A DNA stretch of 64,000 bases, taken from assembly GCA_945868435.1 (NCBI GenBank), contig CAMBLG010000005.1:1-64000 (forward strand). The letters run 5' to 3'. The stretch comes from an uncultured Lachnospiraceae bacterium (lineage in GTDB: Bacteria > Bacillota > Clostridia > Lachnospirales > Lachnospiraceae). The position numbers and the translations under genes are program-made. The notes below the pieces were generated by a model. It was given only the letters and a program-made list of their open reading frames with translations. It did no database searches and was not told the DNA's origin. Below are positions 7,403 through 16,268 of this stretch, piece after piece (the stretch's first letter is position 1; the number at the start of each line of letters is the position of its first letter).

Positions 7403-9943
7403 ATGAAAAAAAGAATTATTGCCATTGTGATGGCGCTTGCGGTATGTGTATCTGTATTTCCTTCTGATACTGCATATGCAACCACAAACTCGATGCCGAA
7501 GGAAGTCTCTGTTATGGAGATGACGGCCTGTGACGAGGCAAATAGTCAGTCTGTCTTCTCGCTTCTGGGACATTCTTCAACCGACTCTAGCGGTGAGTTT
7601 GAGACGGGACGTATTTTTGTAACCGGCACCGGATTTTCAAATTATTATGGAGCCGTATCGCGGTGTGAGAGTGGGGGTGTATCTCTTCTTCAGTATTCTT
7701 CCCCTGCTAAGGCGCAGGAAGCGTATGAAAAGTTCTTAGAGGCTGGATACACAGTTTATCCGGATCAGCTCTTCGATGCCTCATCTGTGGATGCAGGTAC
7801 GGTATCTTATTCTGGGGATGTAATAGGGCAGTATGGTTCGTCTGTTACCGACTCCACGCATACGGTTTCCTTAACCACTAGTGCAGAAATTATGGGCTTA
7901 TCTATATCGAGTTCGAATATTGTAGGTGCCCAGTCTTCAACGACAATTCATTCTGTTGGAGTTGCGGTAATTGATTCTGGGCTCGATACGGGCACAAATT
8001 TCAGCAGTCGTTTTTCGGGCCGTGTACGTTCTGGGTACAATGTCCTCAGCGGTGGGACAAACACTGCAGATGATTATGGCCATGGGACATTTATCTCAAG
8101 TATTATTGCAAATAATACTCCATCCAATGTTTCCATTGTCCCGATTAAAGCAGTGGACTCTTCCGGCGCATTTACGGCATCAAGACTTGCATCTGCTCTT
8201 CAGTATGTTGTATCGCATTCGGATGGGGTCAACCTGGTTAATCTCTCTTTATCTATCTGCACGATGGATTCTTCCCAGATGGATCAGGTAACGTCCTTTA
8301 TTAACCCTTATATTGACACTCTGTATGCAAAAGGGATTCTCGTAATCACATCTGCAGGGAACAAAAGCAGCTCTTATCCTTCCATGACTGCGGATGATTC
8401 GTATCCGGCCAATTATGATAAGACTGTTGCAGTTTCCGGCATTGCAGATAAAAATGGCGTTTGGGGTGCCTATTCTCAGTCCTTGACGGGTACTTGTATT
8501 GACTTTACTGCGCCGGCGCGTTTTGTACGTGGCATCCAGTCGGCCACTATGAATATGTCTAAGGCGTCTGCAGAAAATAACTGGACTGCAGAATATCTTG
8601 AGTTGGGAGATGGTACGTGTTTAATGAGCGGAACATCCCAGGCTACCGCATTTGTGTCTGCAGCTGCAGCACATGTTTACAGCTATGATTCAAATTATTC
8701 GGCAGCTTCGGTTCTCTCAATTCTCCAGAAAAACGCATCGAAAGCTTTGATTGGGGGTGGGTACGGAAAGGATAACAGTTTTGGTTATGGATATCCTGAG
8801 ATGAGTGCTTACTGTTATGTTACAGGCAGCTATGATCCGGATACAAATGGAAGCTCTGGTGTTGTTCCGGGGTTTGACATTTCTGTCGATCAGGTGAACG
8901 GGACCGTGACGCTGTTAAAGTACACTGGTACAGATTCTAGTGTTGTTGTTGCAGATAAGTATACGATTAACGACCGTGAATATACAACTGTGCTTGGAAC
9001 ATCGACATCTTTTAGCGGGCCTTTCGCGGGAAATACGAATATTAAAGGTGTTACACTGGGAAACAACGTGACGGTTAAGGACGGAGATGGATCCTACATG
9101 TTCTTTGGCTGCAGCGATCTTTCTGCTGTAAATCGCATCCCAGACAATACCACAGATGCATCTTATATGTTTTATGGCTGTAAGAACCTTCTTAGTCTTC
9201 CGGCGCTTCCTTTATCTGTGCGAAAGATGGACTATACGTTTTACGGATGCTCAGGAGCTAAAGGGGAGAGTGTTGTAAATTCTCCGTCTGTCGAGTCAGC
9301 CAAGGAGGCTTATTCTGGTACAAGTGTGTCTGTAACTGTTCCATCAGGAAGTAATACATATACCGTGTTGCAGAAAGAATTATTGAGTGCAAACGGAGAT
9401 ACCCTTCTTAATGGAAAGAAGGTTCAGGACACGGTTGCTGTCACAAAATATAAAGTTACTTTCTACTATCGTAATCGGACGGTAAATAAAAGTGGGGATA
9501 CATATACTGTCGAAGTTGCTAAGGATTCCAAGGTGACTAAGCCTAAGAATCCTACTCTTTCCGGATATTATTTTAAGGGCTGGTACACTGCAGACGGCAA
9601 AAAATTTGATTTTAACACAAAAATAACGAGCGCTACAAAACTTTATGCAAAGTGGGTTTCTAAGTCAGTTGGTAAAACGTCGATCTCCAAACTAAAACGC
9701 AATTCTAAGCATTACTTCACGATTGGGTATAAGAAAGTCTCTGGTGCAACCGGTTATGAGATTTGCTATTCGCGGCATTCTAATTTTCAGAGCTGCGGCC
9801 ATGTTCGTACCACAAAGTTGTCTAAGAAAGTTCATACCGTATACACCGGTACTTATTATGTTCGCGTAAGGGCATACAAAAAGCTTGGTGGCAAATATTA
9901 CTATGGTAAGTGGTCAACTGTGAAGAAAGTGAAGCTATCGTAA
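7403..9943 (+). CDS. Secreted subtilisin-like (S8) serine protease with LRR and InlB-type repeats
   Basis: The start is ATG 7403 after AAAGGAG; an in-frame ATG at 7361 overlaps the promoter. A signal peptide (MKKRIIAIVMALAVCV...AYAT) covers about residues 1-27. The S8 domain shows the full catalytic set: Asp191 in VAVIDSGLDT, His227 in DYGHGTFISS, oxyanion Asn320 in TSAGNKSS and Ser412 in MSGTSQATA. After about residue 510 come BspA-like repeats (MFFGCSDLS, MFYGCKNLL), then a Flg_new/InlB-type repeat (GYYFKGWYTADGKKFDF) around 680-750, and a C-terminal fibronectin-like strand region ending VKKVKLS. It is predicted to be an active extracellular protease; the repeats suggest surface association. 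No propeptide or anchor was assigned. It may process surface or pilus proteins of the transfer system (inference). Confidence 0.93.
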   Translation: MKKRIIAIVMALAVCVSVFPSDTAYATTNSMPKEVSVMEMTACDEANSQSVFSLLGHSSTDSSGEFETGRIFVTGTGFSNYYGAVSRCESGGVSLLQYSSPAKAQEAYEKFLEAGYTVYPDQLFDASSVDAGTVSYSGDVIGQYGSSVTDSTHTVSLTTSAEIMGLSISSSNIVGAQSSTTIHSVGVAVIDSGLDTGTNFSSRFSGRVRSGYNVLSGGTNTADDYGHGTFISSIIANNTPSNVSIVPIKAVDSSGAFTASRLASALQYVVSHSDGVNLVNLSLSICTMDSSQMDQVTSFINPYIDTLYAKGILVITSAGNKSSSYPSMTADDSYPANYDKTVAVSGIADKNGVWGAYSQSLTGTCIDFTAPARFVRGIQSATMNMSKASAENNWTAEYLELGDGTCLMSGTSQATAFVSAAAAHVYSYDSNYSAASVLSILQKNASKALIGGGYGKDNSFGYGYPEMSAYCYVTGSYDPDTNGSSGVVPGFDISVDQVNGTVTLLKYTGTDSSVVVADKYTINDREYTTVLGTSTSFSGPFAGNTNIKGVTLGNNVTVKDGDGSYMFFGCSDLSAVNRIPDNTTDASYMFYGCKNLLSLPALPLSVRKMDYTFYGCSGAKGESVVNSPSVESAKEAYSGTSVSVTVPSGSNTYTVLQKELLSANGDTLLNGKKVQDTVAVTKYKVTFYYRNRTVNKSGDTYTVEVAKDSKVTKPKNPTLSGYYFKGWYTADGKKFDFNTKITSATKLYAKWVSKSVGKTSISKLKRNSKHYFTIGYKKVSGATGYEICYSRHSNFQSCGHVRTTKLSKKVHTVYTGTYYVRVRAYKKLGGKYYYGKWSTVKKVKLS

Positions 9944-9984
9944 GCGAGGTTTTCATTGCTTTCATAATTACTCCTGTTTATGGG

Positions 9985-10013
9985 AAATCCGCCTCTTTGT
10001 GGGGCGGATTTTT
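9985..10013 (+). terminator. Intrinsic terminator after the protease gene
   Basis: AAATCCGCC pairs with GGCGGATTT and is followed by T residues. Confidence 0.9.
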
Positions 10014-10116
10014 CGTTGCATTTTTATTGTCATATCTAATTTCGCATGATATAAAAAGGATAGGATAGCAAATTGCTTGAATTGGTTTTTGGCCTATAGG
10101 GCAGAGAGGTGGTTAT

Positions 10117-11130
10117 ATGATGAAGGTGTACCGAGTATTTATTATTGTGTTATTTGTTCTGGTTGTAGGGGCGGGTTTTCCGTATGAATGTAGGGCGGAG
10201 GATACCAGTGTTTCAATGGAGTTAAGGACGGCTCTTGCTGATTCTCGCCTGGGATATGAAACCATTTATGGCCCATATCCTTCTGCGGAAGAAGCATGTG
10301 CTGCTTCTTCCGGCATTATGGCATCTGTTGATGCTCCTTCTTATTTTCTGAGTGATTATCTGTACGTACAAAACCAGATTGTTACAGATGGGAATTTATA
10401 TTATGTCCGTGCAACAATAAAGCAGTATCGCAGCGGGATTGATGATGTTGACTGGGCATCTGTTGCAGGGGGGTTCCCTATCGATGGCTATACAAAACTC
10501 GAAAAGATTGCTTGGATTTATCAATGGGTATGTGAAAACTTTTCTTATTCTCTTGGGGAGTCTCGGACGTTATCTGAGTGTCTGAGTAGCGGCAATGCTA
10601 AGTGTGACGAATATGCAATCATTTTTGCCAAACTTTTAGAACAGTTTGACATTGACTGCCGCTGTGTTGATGGGATAACCTCTGATAAAAGTGCCGGCCA
10701 TATGTGGAATATGGTTAAGGTAGGGAATCTGTGGTATTATTGCGACGTGTGTGAGGACGATATGTATGGATCCTTTGATTTATTTTTAAGGGGATCTGAA
10801 GATGATGCTTTTCTTCTCAATCACTCTGCTTACATGGCAGGGTATCGGGTTTGTAATGGAACTGGAGATTTTGGTGGTTACCGTATTGCAAAGGAGAACT
10901 ATTTTTACTTTACCCAGGCTATAGACGAAGAGAAGATTTCACTGTCCGATGCACTTGGCGTAGCAAATAAAGATGCAAAGAAAGCTTCCATGGAGTCTGT
11001 TCTTTTGGGTGATGGGGTCTATTCGAAAAAGGGCAAATATATTTATACAGACGGAGAGTGTGGCGTATGCTTTGGTCGTGTTCGAGATGAGGATGGCTTC
11101 ATGCGCAGGTATTTGATTTATATTTATTGA
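10117..11130 (+). CDS. Exported transglutaminase-like cysteine enzyme
   Basis: A GAGAGGTGG site precedes ATG 10117 (a second ATG at 10120 is equally possible). A signal peptide covers about residues 1-27 (VFIIVLFVLVVGAGF). The core has the transglutaminase/protease-like order: Cys163 in GNAKCDEYAIIFAKLL, His195 in SAGHMWNMVKVGNLWYY and Asp210 in YYCDVCEDD. These match the Cys-His-Asp triad of secreted bacterial transglutaminase-like proteins, which act as peptidases or cross-linkers at the wall. The substrate cannot be read from the sequence. The tail after about residue 270 is a beta-rich region of unknown role. The gene directly precedes a small zinc-ribbon protein. Confidence 0.88.
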   Translation: MMKVYRVFIIVLFVLVVGAGFPYECRAEDTSVSMELRTALADSRLGYETIYGPYPSAEEACAASSGIMASVDAPSYFLSDYLYVQNQIVTDGNLYYVRATIKQYRSGIDDVDWASVAGGFPIDGYTKLEKIAWIYQWVCENFSYSLGESRTLSECLSSGNAKCDEYAIIFAKLLEQFDIDCRCVDGITSDKSAGHMWNMVKVGNLWYYCDVCEDDMYGSFDLFLRGSEDDAFLLNHSAYMAGYRVCNGTGDFGGYRIAKENYFYFTQAIDEEKISLSDALGVANKDAKKASMESVLLGDGVYSKKGKYIYTDGECGVCFGRVRDEDGFMRRYLIYIY

Positions 11131-11144
11131 TTGGGGTGTGGAAA

Positions 11145-11417
11145 ATGGCTTGTTGTCCGGTTTGTAATAAAACTTTTGTGAAGAAATCAAATAGTCAGAA
11201 GTATTGTTCTGTCTCCTGTAGTGAATATGTTCATAGGGTGTATGAACGGGAGCATCAGAGAAAGAAAAGAAATTCGTTTCATATCATAAAATGTTGTAAA
11301 TGGTGTGGTTCAGAGTATCTGGCAACAAATGCTTCCTTATATTGTTGTCCATTGTGCAGGGCGCAGGCTCAAAGGGAGCAGGCAAAGCAGTATCGTCAAA
11401 GGGTAAGAGAGAAGTGA
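11145..11417 (+). CDS. Small zinc-ribbon protein with two Cys clusters (90 aa)
   Basis: The start is taken at ATG 11145; a TTG at 11127 overlapping the previous stop is an alternative. Two Cys4-type clusters are visible: CPVCNKTF...YCSVSCSEY near the N-terminus, and CKWCGSEY...CCPLCRAQ near residues 52-76. The tail is a basic Gln/Arg-rich helix. This pattern suits a nucleic-acid-binding or protein-binding zinc ribbon. It is probably co-transcribed with the preceding transglutaminase-like gene. Confidence 0.75.
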   Translation: MACCPVCNKTFVKKSNSQKYCSVSCSEYVHRVYEREHQRKKRNSFHIIKCCKWCGSEYLATNASLYCCPLCRAQAQREQAKQYRQRVREK

Positions 11418-11490
11418 TGTGCCGCGCTAATATAGTATTTCACGTATTCAGGATCAGCTTAAGGTCTGAATAAATAACCAATATGTAATC

Positions 11491-11530
11491 AAAAACGGTC
11501 ATGCCGCTATTCAAGCGATGTGACCGTTTT
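11491..11530. terminator. Terminator hairpin between convergent genes
   Basis: AAAACGGTCA and TGACCGTTTT form a 10-bp stem with A and T tracts on both sides. Confidence 0.75.
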
Positions 11531-11602
11531 ATGCGTAAAATAAAGTTTTATCCTCGTTTGTCCTGTTTCTGCGGTTGTCGGCTCATTTGGTACTTATTAT
11601 GG

Positions 11603-11860
11603 TCATTGCATACAGAAATACGGGATTTTCTCTGTCCATGTCCACGTGCAGTTTTCTTTGCTGTAGCATAGGAAAAACTGCTTCATGATTCCATGGTCTA
11701 TAGTCTGACAGGTATATACCAGTGTTTGTTGTTTGTCGCATTTTAGGCTGCAGTTCTCGATTTTATATGATTCTCCGTTGATTCGGACATATAGTGGTAA
11801 CAGATTTCCTTTTCCGTCAAACGATGCAACTACGGGGATCGTATTGGGTTTTATTTCCAT
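11603..11860 (-). CDS. Small hypothetical protein (85 aa)
   Basis: The start is ATG 11860 behind AAAGGAG. It begins MEIKPNTIPVVASFDGKGN and reads as a small beta-rich protein (about two thirds strand-like), with Cys residues at about 38, 41, 51, 65, 71 and 83. I do not recognise a function. It lies 88 bp downstream of the tyrosine recombinase gene on the same strand and may be co-transcribed. Confidence 0.75.
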   Translation of the reverse strand: MEIKPNTIPVVASFDGKGNLLPLYVRINGESYKIENCSLKCDKQQTLVYTCQTIDHGIMKQFFLCYSKENCTWTWTEKIPYFCMQ

Positions 11861-11948
11861 GACGCAGTGTCTCCTTTGTTATCGTTGTGAATAAAGTACT
11901 TTTTATCGCTCATATTTCGAAAAAATTTTTTTTACATATGCAGTCATG

Positions 11949-13052
11949 CTACTTTACTCCGGGTTTTACCGTCACAAATTGCGGTGCCTGATCTAGGTTT
12001 TGTACAGCACTGTATCTTCTTTTCGTGGTCGATATATCCTTATGGCCAAGGACTTCCGCCACTAGAGCAATTGAATTTGAGCCTCGAAGAAGACGCGTTC
12101 CGAATGTGCTCCTTAATTTGTGGCAGCTTATGTTTTGTGCTCCTTTTTCGCCAAGTGCGTCCTTTGCGGCATCTTTGATAATGTTTTCAACCTGACGGAC
12201 ACTGATACGTTTATGGTGAAGGGATAAGAAAAGGGCTCCGTAATCTACGCTTTCTTTTGAGGGAATCATTTTCGGCCTAGATTCACTTAAATATAGTTCT
12301 AACATTTCTGCCACGTCGTCCCCGAAGTATATCTGCTGGTGTTTCCCGCCTTTTCTTGTTATGATAAAGTATCTCTCTTTGAGGTTCATATCATCCATAT
12401 TTATCGCTACAAGTTCGGATACCCTCATGCCGGTACCGAGAAATACATATGCAATTGCAAGATCCCGGAACAGGGTGATATTCTCTTTGATTTTCTCGGA
12501 TCTGGCACTTATTTCTCCGGTTTCTGATCGGTTCGGCTTTCCAATAGAATCTAAAAACCGTTCCTGTTCTTTGTCGCTTAATGCGATAATCGGCTTGTCT
12601 TCGATACGGTCAAATTCCATGAGTTCACATGGATTCGTGTCTACATAGTGCTTTTTCATTAAATACCGGTATAATGCGCTGAGGCTGGCTATTTTCCGTT
12701 TTTGTGCGCTGGGCTCGTTTGTATATACCTTTCCTTCCCTGGTGTAACATGCGAGCCACCGATAATATTCCTCTATATCGTCGATCAGGAGCTTGTCAAG
12801 TATCTCTGCAGGTATCTCATTGGCTGGAATGTTTTTGCATGCTGGGCTGTTATTGGACAGATAATAAAAGAATAAGCTGAGGTCGCCGGCATAAGCCAGC
12901 GCTGTGCGTGGCTGGATGCGTTTTCCTCCGTTCAGCTTATGGTATAGAAATCTGGAACAATATTCCGGAAGATCTGTTAAGATATGATCCATTTTCTCAA
13001 TGCATTTCTTGCGTTCCTGAAATTCATACGATTCGGTATTTGTTACTGGCAT
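11949..13052 (-). CDS. Tyrosine recombinase (XerC/XerD-like integrase)
   Basis: At 367 aa it has the usual length. The N-terminal SAM-like core-binding domain covers about residues 30-135 and the catalytic domain about 155-355. The catalytic set is complete: Arg210 in GTGMRVSELV, Lys234 in TRKGGKHQQIYF, His311-x-x-Arg314 in SCHKLRSTF, His337 in LGHKDISTT and Tyr347 in RRYSAV. The start is ATG 13052 behind AAGGAG. Such enzymes resolve plasmid multimers or integrate elements. With Rep and Par genes present I favour dimer resolution, but integration is possible. A 16-bp inverted repeat with a 6-bp centre lies directly upstream at 13075-13112 and is the obvious candidate site or operator. Confidence 0.93.
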   Translation of the reverse strand: MPVTNTESYEFQERKKCIEKMDHILTDLPEYCSRFLYHKLNGGKRIQPRTALAYAGDLSLFFYYLSNNSPACKNIPANEIPAEILDKLLIDDIEEYYRWLACYTREGKVYTNEPSAQKRKIASLSALYRYLMKKHYVDTNPCELMEFDRIEDKPIIALSDKEQERFLDSIGKPNRSETGEISARSEKIKENITLFRDLAIAYVFLGTGMRVSELVAINMDDMNLKERYFIITRKGGKHQQIYFGDDVAEMLELYLSESRPKMIPSKESVDYGALFLSLHHKRISVRQVENIIKDAAKDALGEKGAQNISCHKLRSTFGTRLLRGSNSIALVAEVLGHKDISTTKRRYSAVQNLDQAPQFVTVKPGVK

Positions 13053-13074
13053 ATATGTCTCCTTCTTCTTTTTA

Positions 13075-13112
13075 TTTTAATTTCGCTAAACTTGACTTTA
13101 ACGAAATTAAAA
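13075..13112. repeat. Long inverted repeat upstream of the recombinase gene
   Basis: TTTTAATTTCGCTAAA (13075-13090) and TTTAACGAAATTAAAA (13097-13112) are inverted copies with one mismatch around the hexamer CTTGAC. The geometry (two arms around a 6-bp centre) resembles Xer-type crossover sites but also suits an operator. Confidence 0.6.
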
Positions 13113-13125
13113 TGTTTGCTGAAAT

Positions 13126-13146
13126 AGCCCCTCTTCTTGAGGGGCT
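13126..13146. terminator. Hairpin between two minus-strand genes
   Basis: AGCCCCTC and GAGGGGCT form a perfect 8-bp stem. It probably ends transcription from the gene at 13269 before the recombinase. Confidence 0.6.
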
Positions 13147-13268
13147 TTCCTTTATAAGGATTGTCCAGGTTCTATGTGATCGTTCCCGGATGTATTGTTT
13201 CTTTTAGTTATTATACACGATGTTACATAATTTTGTCCATACTGGCTTTCGAGTGTCGATATATCGAT

Positions 13269-13727
13269 CTATAACTTTTTGCTTTTCTTGGGGCTTATTC
13301 TCGACAAAAGTTCTCTGACAGTCTGTTCTTCCATATTTACAAATTCATAAACATCAAACAGAAGTTCTTTGTTTGTTTTTCCAGCTGTCAGCGAACGCGT
13401 AGTTCCGACAGTATGTATGCACCCGACTTTTGCCAAGCCGATTACGTCTTCAGGTCTAAGGTTAAATTCACTCATATAGGCATTTCCTTTGATTCCAATA
13501 TTGTACATTTTACAAAAATCTTTCGGAGTGTATACCTTATTCGTAATAAGCTTGTCGTATAGAGCTGTCTTAGTATCTTCTGGAGAAACGATTATCCCGT
13601 GCGTGGTACATGCGTCTACAAGCTCTGCTTTAGAACATTTACTGTATGCTCCTCTGCTTGATGTAACCTCCAATCTGATGTACTGTTCTGCAGTAAGACT
13701 CTCCCCATATGCCTTAATGTAATTCAT
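13269..13727 (-). CDS. Hypothetical protein, possibly DNA-binding (152 aa)
   Basis: The start is ATG 13727 behind GAGGAAG. Residues about 30-65 (CSKAELVDACTTHGI...TKTALYDKLI) have the spacing of a SAP/Rho-N-like helix-extension-helix, a small DNA-binding fold; this is a weak resemblance. The tail is basic (SPKKSKKL). It lies 27 bp downstream of the 185-aa gene at 13755 on the same strand, so the two probably form an operon. Confidence 0.7.
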   Translation of the reverse strand: MNYIKAYGESLTAEQYIRLEVTSSRGAYSKCSKAELVDACTTHGIIVSPEDTKTALYDKLITNKVYTPKDFCKMYNIGIKGNAYMSEFNLRPEDVIGLAKVGCIHTVGTTRSLTAGKTNKELLFDVYEFVNMEEQTVRELLSRISPKKSKKL

Positions 13728-13754
13728 AACTTCCTCCCTGTGGTTTTATTGCTA

Positions 13755-14312
13755 TCATCTATCTAGTCGGAAAAAGCAAAAGTCTATCATTTTTGTTTTT
13801 TCCTTATATTCTGGACTTTCTGTTGTTCCTGAATGTGCGTATTTGTTGTATTGATAGCCGGCACAAGTTTTGTACGTTTTGCGTATGCATGTACCGACTA
13901 TATATTCACAGGAACCTATTCCGCTTTGTTCCTCTTTTATCTCGTACTCTTCCTCTGGCACGATGAAACATCCTTTTACCGGGTTGTTTCCGCCGTAATA
14001 TTCACAAAATATGTGTACGACATGTTTCTGGTACTGTTCTACCTGTATGACCTTCCCTGCTATGAAGGATATTTGTCCTATATTCCAAGGCCGGTACCAG
14101 ATGTCTTTTATATAATAACTTTCCTGCTTTCGATCAACCAGAATCAGATTTCTGCAGATTCTATATAGCAATGATACGGAAGGGATTTCCGGGTGGTTCA
14201 GTACTGTGATCTGAAGTCTGTTTGTAATATCAGACATACTGTGCTCGCCTTCGTGTTTTTGCGTCCTTACTCTTCTTCCGCTCATCGGGAAACTTACATG
14301 TAGGGTTTTCAT
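13755..14312 (-). CDS. Hypothetical protein (185 aa)
   Basis: The start is ATG 14312, about 30 nt downstream of a strong promoter and behind AGAGGTAA. A later start at about 14237 (MSDITNRL) is possible but has a weaker ribosome site. The protein is soluble and beta-rich, with Tyr-rich stretches and several scattered Cys. No family recognised. First gene of a two-gene minus-strand unit with 13269. Confidence 0.7.
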   Translation of the reverse strand: MKTLHVSFPMSGRRVRTQKHEGEHSMSDITNRLQITVLNHPEIPSVSLLYRICRNLILVDRKQESYYIKDIWYRPWNIGQISFIAGKVIQVEQYQKHVVHIFCEYYGGNNPVKGCFIVPEEEYEIKEEQSGIGSCEYIVGTCIRKTYKTCAGYQYNKYAHSGTTESPEYKEKTKMIDFCFFRLDR

Positions 14313-14341
14313 TAATTAGTTTACCTCTCTTTGCTACGGCT

Positions 14342-14372
14342 ATTATAGGCGCAGCTGCTATAGAAAAGTCAA
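14342..14372 (-). promoter_or_regulatory. Minus-strand promoter with 19-nt spacer
   Basis: TTGACT (complement of 14367-14372) and TATAAT (complement of 14342-14347) are separated by 19 nt, about 30 nt upstream of the start at 14312. Confidence 0.7.
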
Positions 14373-14437
14373 GGCTTTCGCTTAGATGAATTTCTGTTTG
14401 GCATGAGCTAAGTATATCTAGATTATTCTACGAAGGG

Positions 14438-15346
14438 CTATGGGTAAAAAATAATCTCTTCCATGTAGGGGTCCGGCACTCGGTATATCTTAAATATATC
14501 ATCGTTCCAGTGCGTCCTTTCGTCTGGATGAAGTTTTGGCTTCTCCTCTGTTGCAAGTTCGATGTATCCCTGTTGGAAAATAAGGGTGTATGCAACGTAC
14601 TCGCATCGAATAAATATAAATCCGTTTTCAATGGCTTCCCTCTCTTCCTCCGGTCTCGCCCGTAATCCTCCACTTTTCTCCAGCTGTATAATTTTGTTAA
14701 TGCAGGCCTGCCGGCATCGATCAATTCCGTTTATGCCAATCAGATCCTCAAATATATCATAGTCTCTCGTCTCCAGTTCCCACCTTTGACTCTCTTTTTC
14801 TTCTGCATGCAAAAAGTATGGGAGAAGCTTCATTGCAAGAACAGGAAAGCAACCTGCGGCCAGACGGTCTTTGCTTATTGGTAATTTAACCTGTACTATT
14901 CGGCCAATGAGGTTTTCTTCGGATTTAATGCGTTCCATTATTTCAGTCGGGATGTCGGCTATGTATCCTATAATCTCTCGGTATGGATCTTTTAAACAAA
15001 GTCTGTATGTGCTATCCACTCGCCTGACACCAGTGCAACAAAGTGCCATGTATTCAATACTTTCCTTTTCTCCGTTTACTTCCATTCTCACAAAGGCGCT
15101 TCTTATCACGCGAGGATTAAATGTTAAGGTGATCTGCTCGAGCAGACGTTCTCTTTTTGTGTGGTAGACGGTGTTCAGTTCACTGACTGGCAGTCGTCTA
15201 TATGAATAGAACTGATCCATTTTACCGTAGTGCAGGCGTGCTGTTTGAAAGAAGTCTTTCTCTTTTATGTTTTCAATTTCTTTCTTAACCGTGTTTATCC
15301 GATTTTCCAGGTATTCTTTTTCTTCTTCGTATGTGTACCCTAACAT
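14438..15346 (-). CDS. Hypothetical protein with N-terminal coiled coil (302 aa)
   Basis: The start is ATG 15346 behind GAAAGGAG. Residues about 5-35 are a charged helical segment (EEEKEYLENRINTVKKEIENIKEK) likely to form a coiled coil; the rest is mixed alpha/beta without membrane segments. No catalytic motif is visible and I do not recognise the family. It is transcribed towards the gene at 13755 but is separated from it by that gene's own promoter. Confidence 0.75.
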   Translation of the reverse strand: MLGYTYEEEKEYLENRINTVKKEIENIKEKDFFQTARLHYGKMDQFYSYRRLPVSELNTVYHTKRERLLEQITLTFNPRVIRSAFVRMEVNGEKESIEYMALCCTGVRRVDSTYRLCLKDPYREIIGYIADIPTEIMERIKSEENLIGRIVQVKLPISKDRLAAGCFPVLAMKLLPYFLHAEEKESQRWELETRDYDIFEDLIGINGIDRCRQACINKIIQLEKSGGLRARPEEEREAIENGFIFIRCEYVAYTLIFQQGYIELATEEKPKLHPDERTHWNDDIFKIYRVPDPYMEEIIFYP

Positions 15347-15515
15347 AACTTATCTCCTTTCTCCTCTGTTTTCTGGCTTCTATTATATTATACCATCATG
15401 CTTACGCCGAGTGAAGAAATATGCTTGGTTAGGTTTTATCTGTTGCTCCTATTTTTCTTGCTTCCGTGTGTGTTCTTTGTTACTATTAATCTGCATTAAA
15501 CAGGGAGGGTAATTG

Positions 15516-16118
15516 ATGACAAATAGTATTGATTTTACATATGGTTCCTTACAGGGTTTATATTATCGAAAACCAGTTTTATCATCACAGTTCGTCTTTG
15601 TTTCTATAGCTGCCACGGTAACGGCTAACGTAATAGGCAGTTTTATATGGGGATACAACATGCTGATTTCAGGCATATCGCTCCTATTTCTTCTGATTCT
15701 CGTCGTATGCAAACGCATTTCGGATGGGCGAATGGGGTTTAGGACTTGTCCTTGTGATACGCATGTGACTTTTGGGGATAAGAGCCTGGTCATTTCAAAT
15801 GTATTTAAAGAGAAGGTTTCTGTGGAAGATTTTGTCTGTGATATCTGTGAATCGAACAGTCGTATGCGGGAACAGCGGTACCGGATAAAGTACAGCCAAC
15901 TGGTGCATGTCTTTTGGCTTCCTGAGTCGTTTGAATTTGTCCTGCTGCTAAAGGGCGGGAAATTTGTCCTTCCGTTTTTTGTTACATGTCCACTACGGTA
16001 TAAGAGTGATATGGAAAAGTGTTTTTCTTCTCAGGCATCGATTGCTGTAGAGGGCAGCACATATCGTGGTGTTTTCGTATTCATAAAAGCATATAATTCC
16101 CGTAAGGGCAGGAAATAA
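15516..16118 (+). CDS. Membrane protein with two N-terminal helices (200 aa)
   Basis: The start is ATG 15516, about 7 nt after GGGAGGG. Two adjacent hydrophobic segments (FVFVSIAATVTANVIGSFIWG and ISGISLLFLLILVV, about residues 25-65) form a hairpin. The soluble C-terminal domain (about 75-200) has a beta-rich pattern, including QLVHVFWLPESFEFVLLLK, that resembles the layout of YcxB-like bacterial-PH-type proteins. That resemblance is weak. Function unknown. Confidence 0.75.
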   Translation: MTNSIDFTYGSLQGLYYRKPVLSSQFVFVSIAATVTANVIGSFIWGYNMLISGISLLFLLILVVCKRISDGRMGFRTCPCDTHVTFGDKSLVISNVFKEKVSVEDFVCDICESNSRMREQRYRIKYSQLVHVFWLPESFEFVLLLKGGKFVLPFFVTCPLRYKSDMEKCFSSQASIAVEGSTYRGVFVFIKAYNSRKGRK

Positions 16119-16141
16119 GGGCTTGGCGGCCCTTATTTCTA
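16113..16141 (+). terminator. Intrinsic terminator after the membrane protein gene
   Basis: AAATAAGGGC pairs with GCCCTTATTT and is followed by a T-rich stretch; the hairpin overlaps the stop codon. Confidence 0.85.
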
Positions 16142-16201
16142 TTTTGCGCTTATTGTCCCGGTTGCCCCATTTGCCATTTTCCCTCTCTTTCCATAGTTTT
16201 C

Positions 16202-16232
16202 TTGACAATTTTGTATGGTTTATTCCTAAGAT
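16202..16232 (+). promoter_or_regulatory. Promoter with 19-nt spacer
   Basis: TTGACA (16202-16207) and TAAGAT (16227-16232) are 19 nt apart; the spacer contains TATGGTTTATT, a variant of the shared word. Confidence 0.6.
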
Positions 16233-16268
16233 AGAACAAAAGTAAATGTTCTTATGGAGGTGGAAGCT

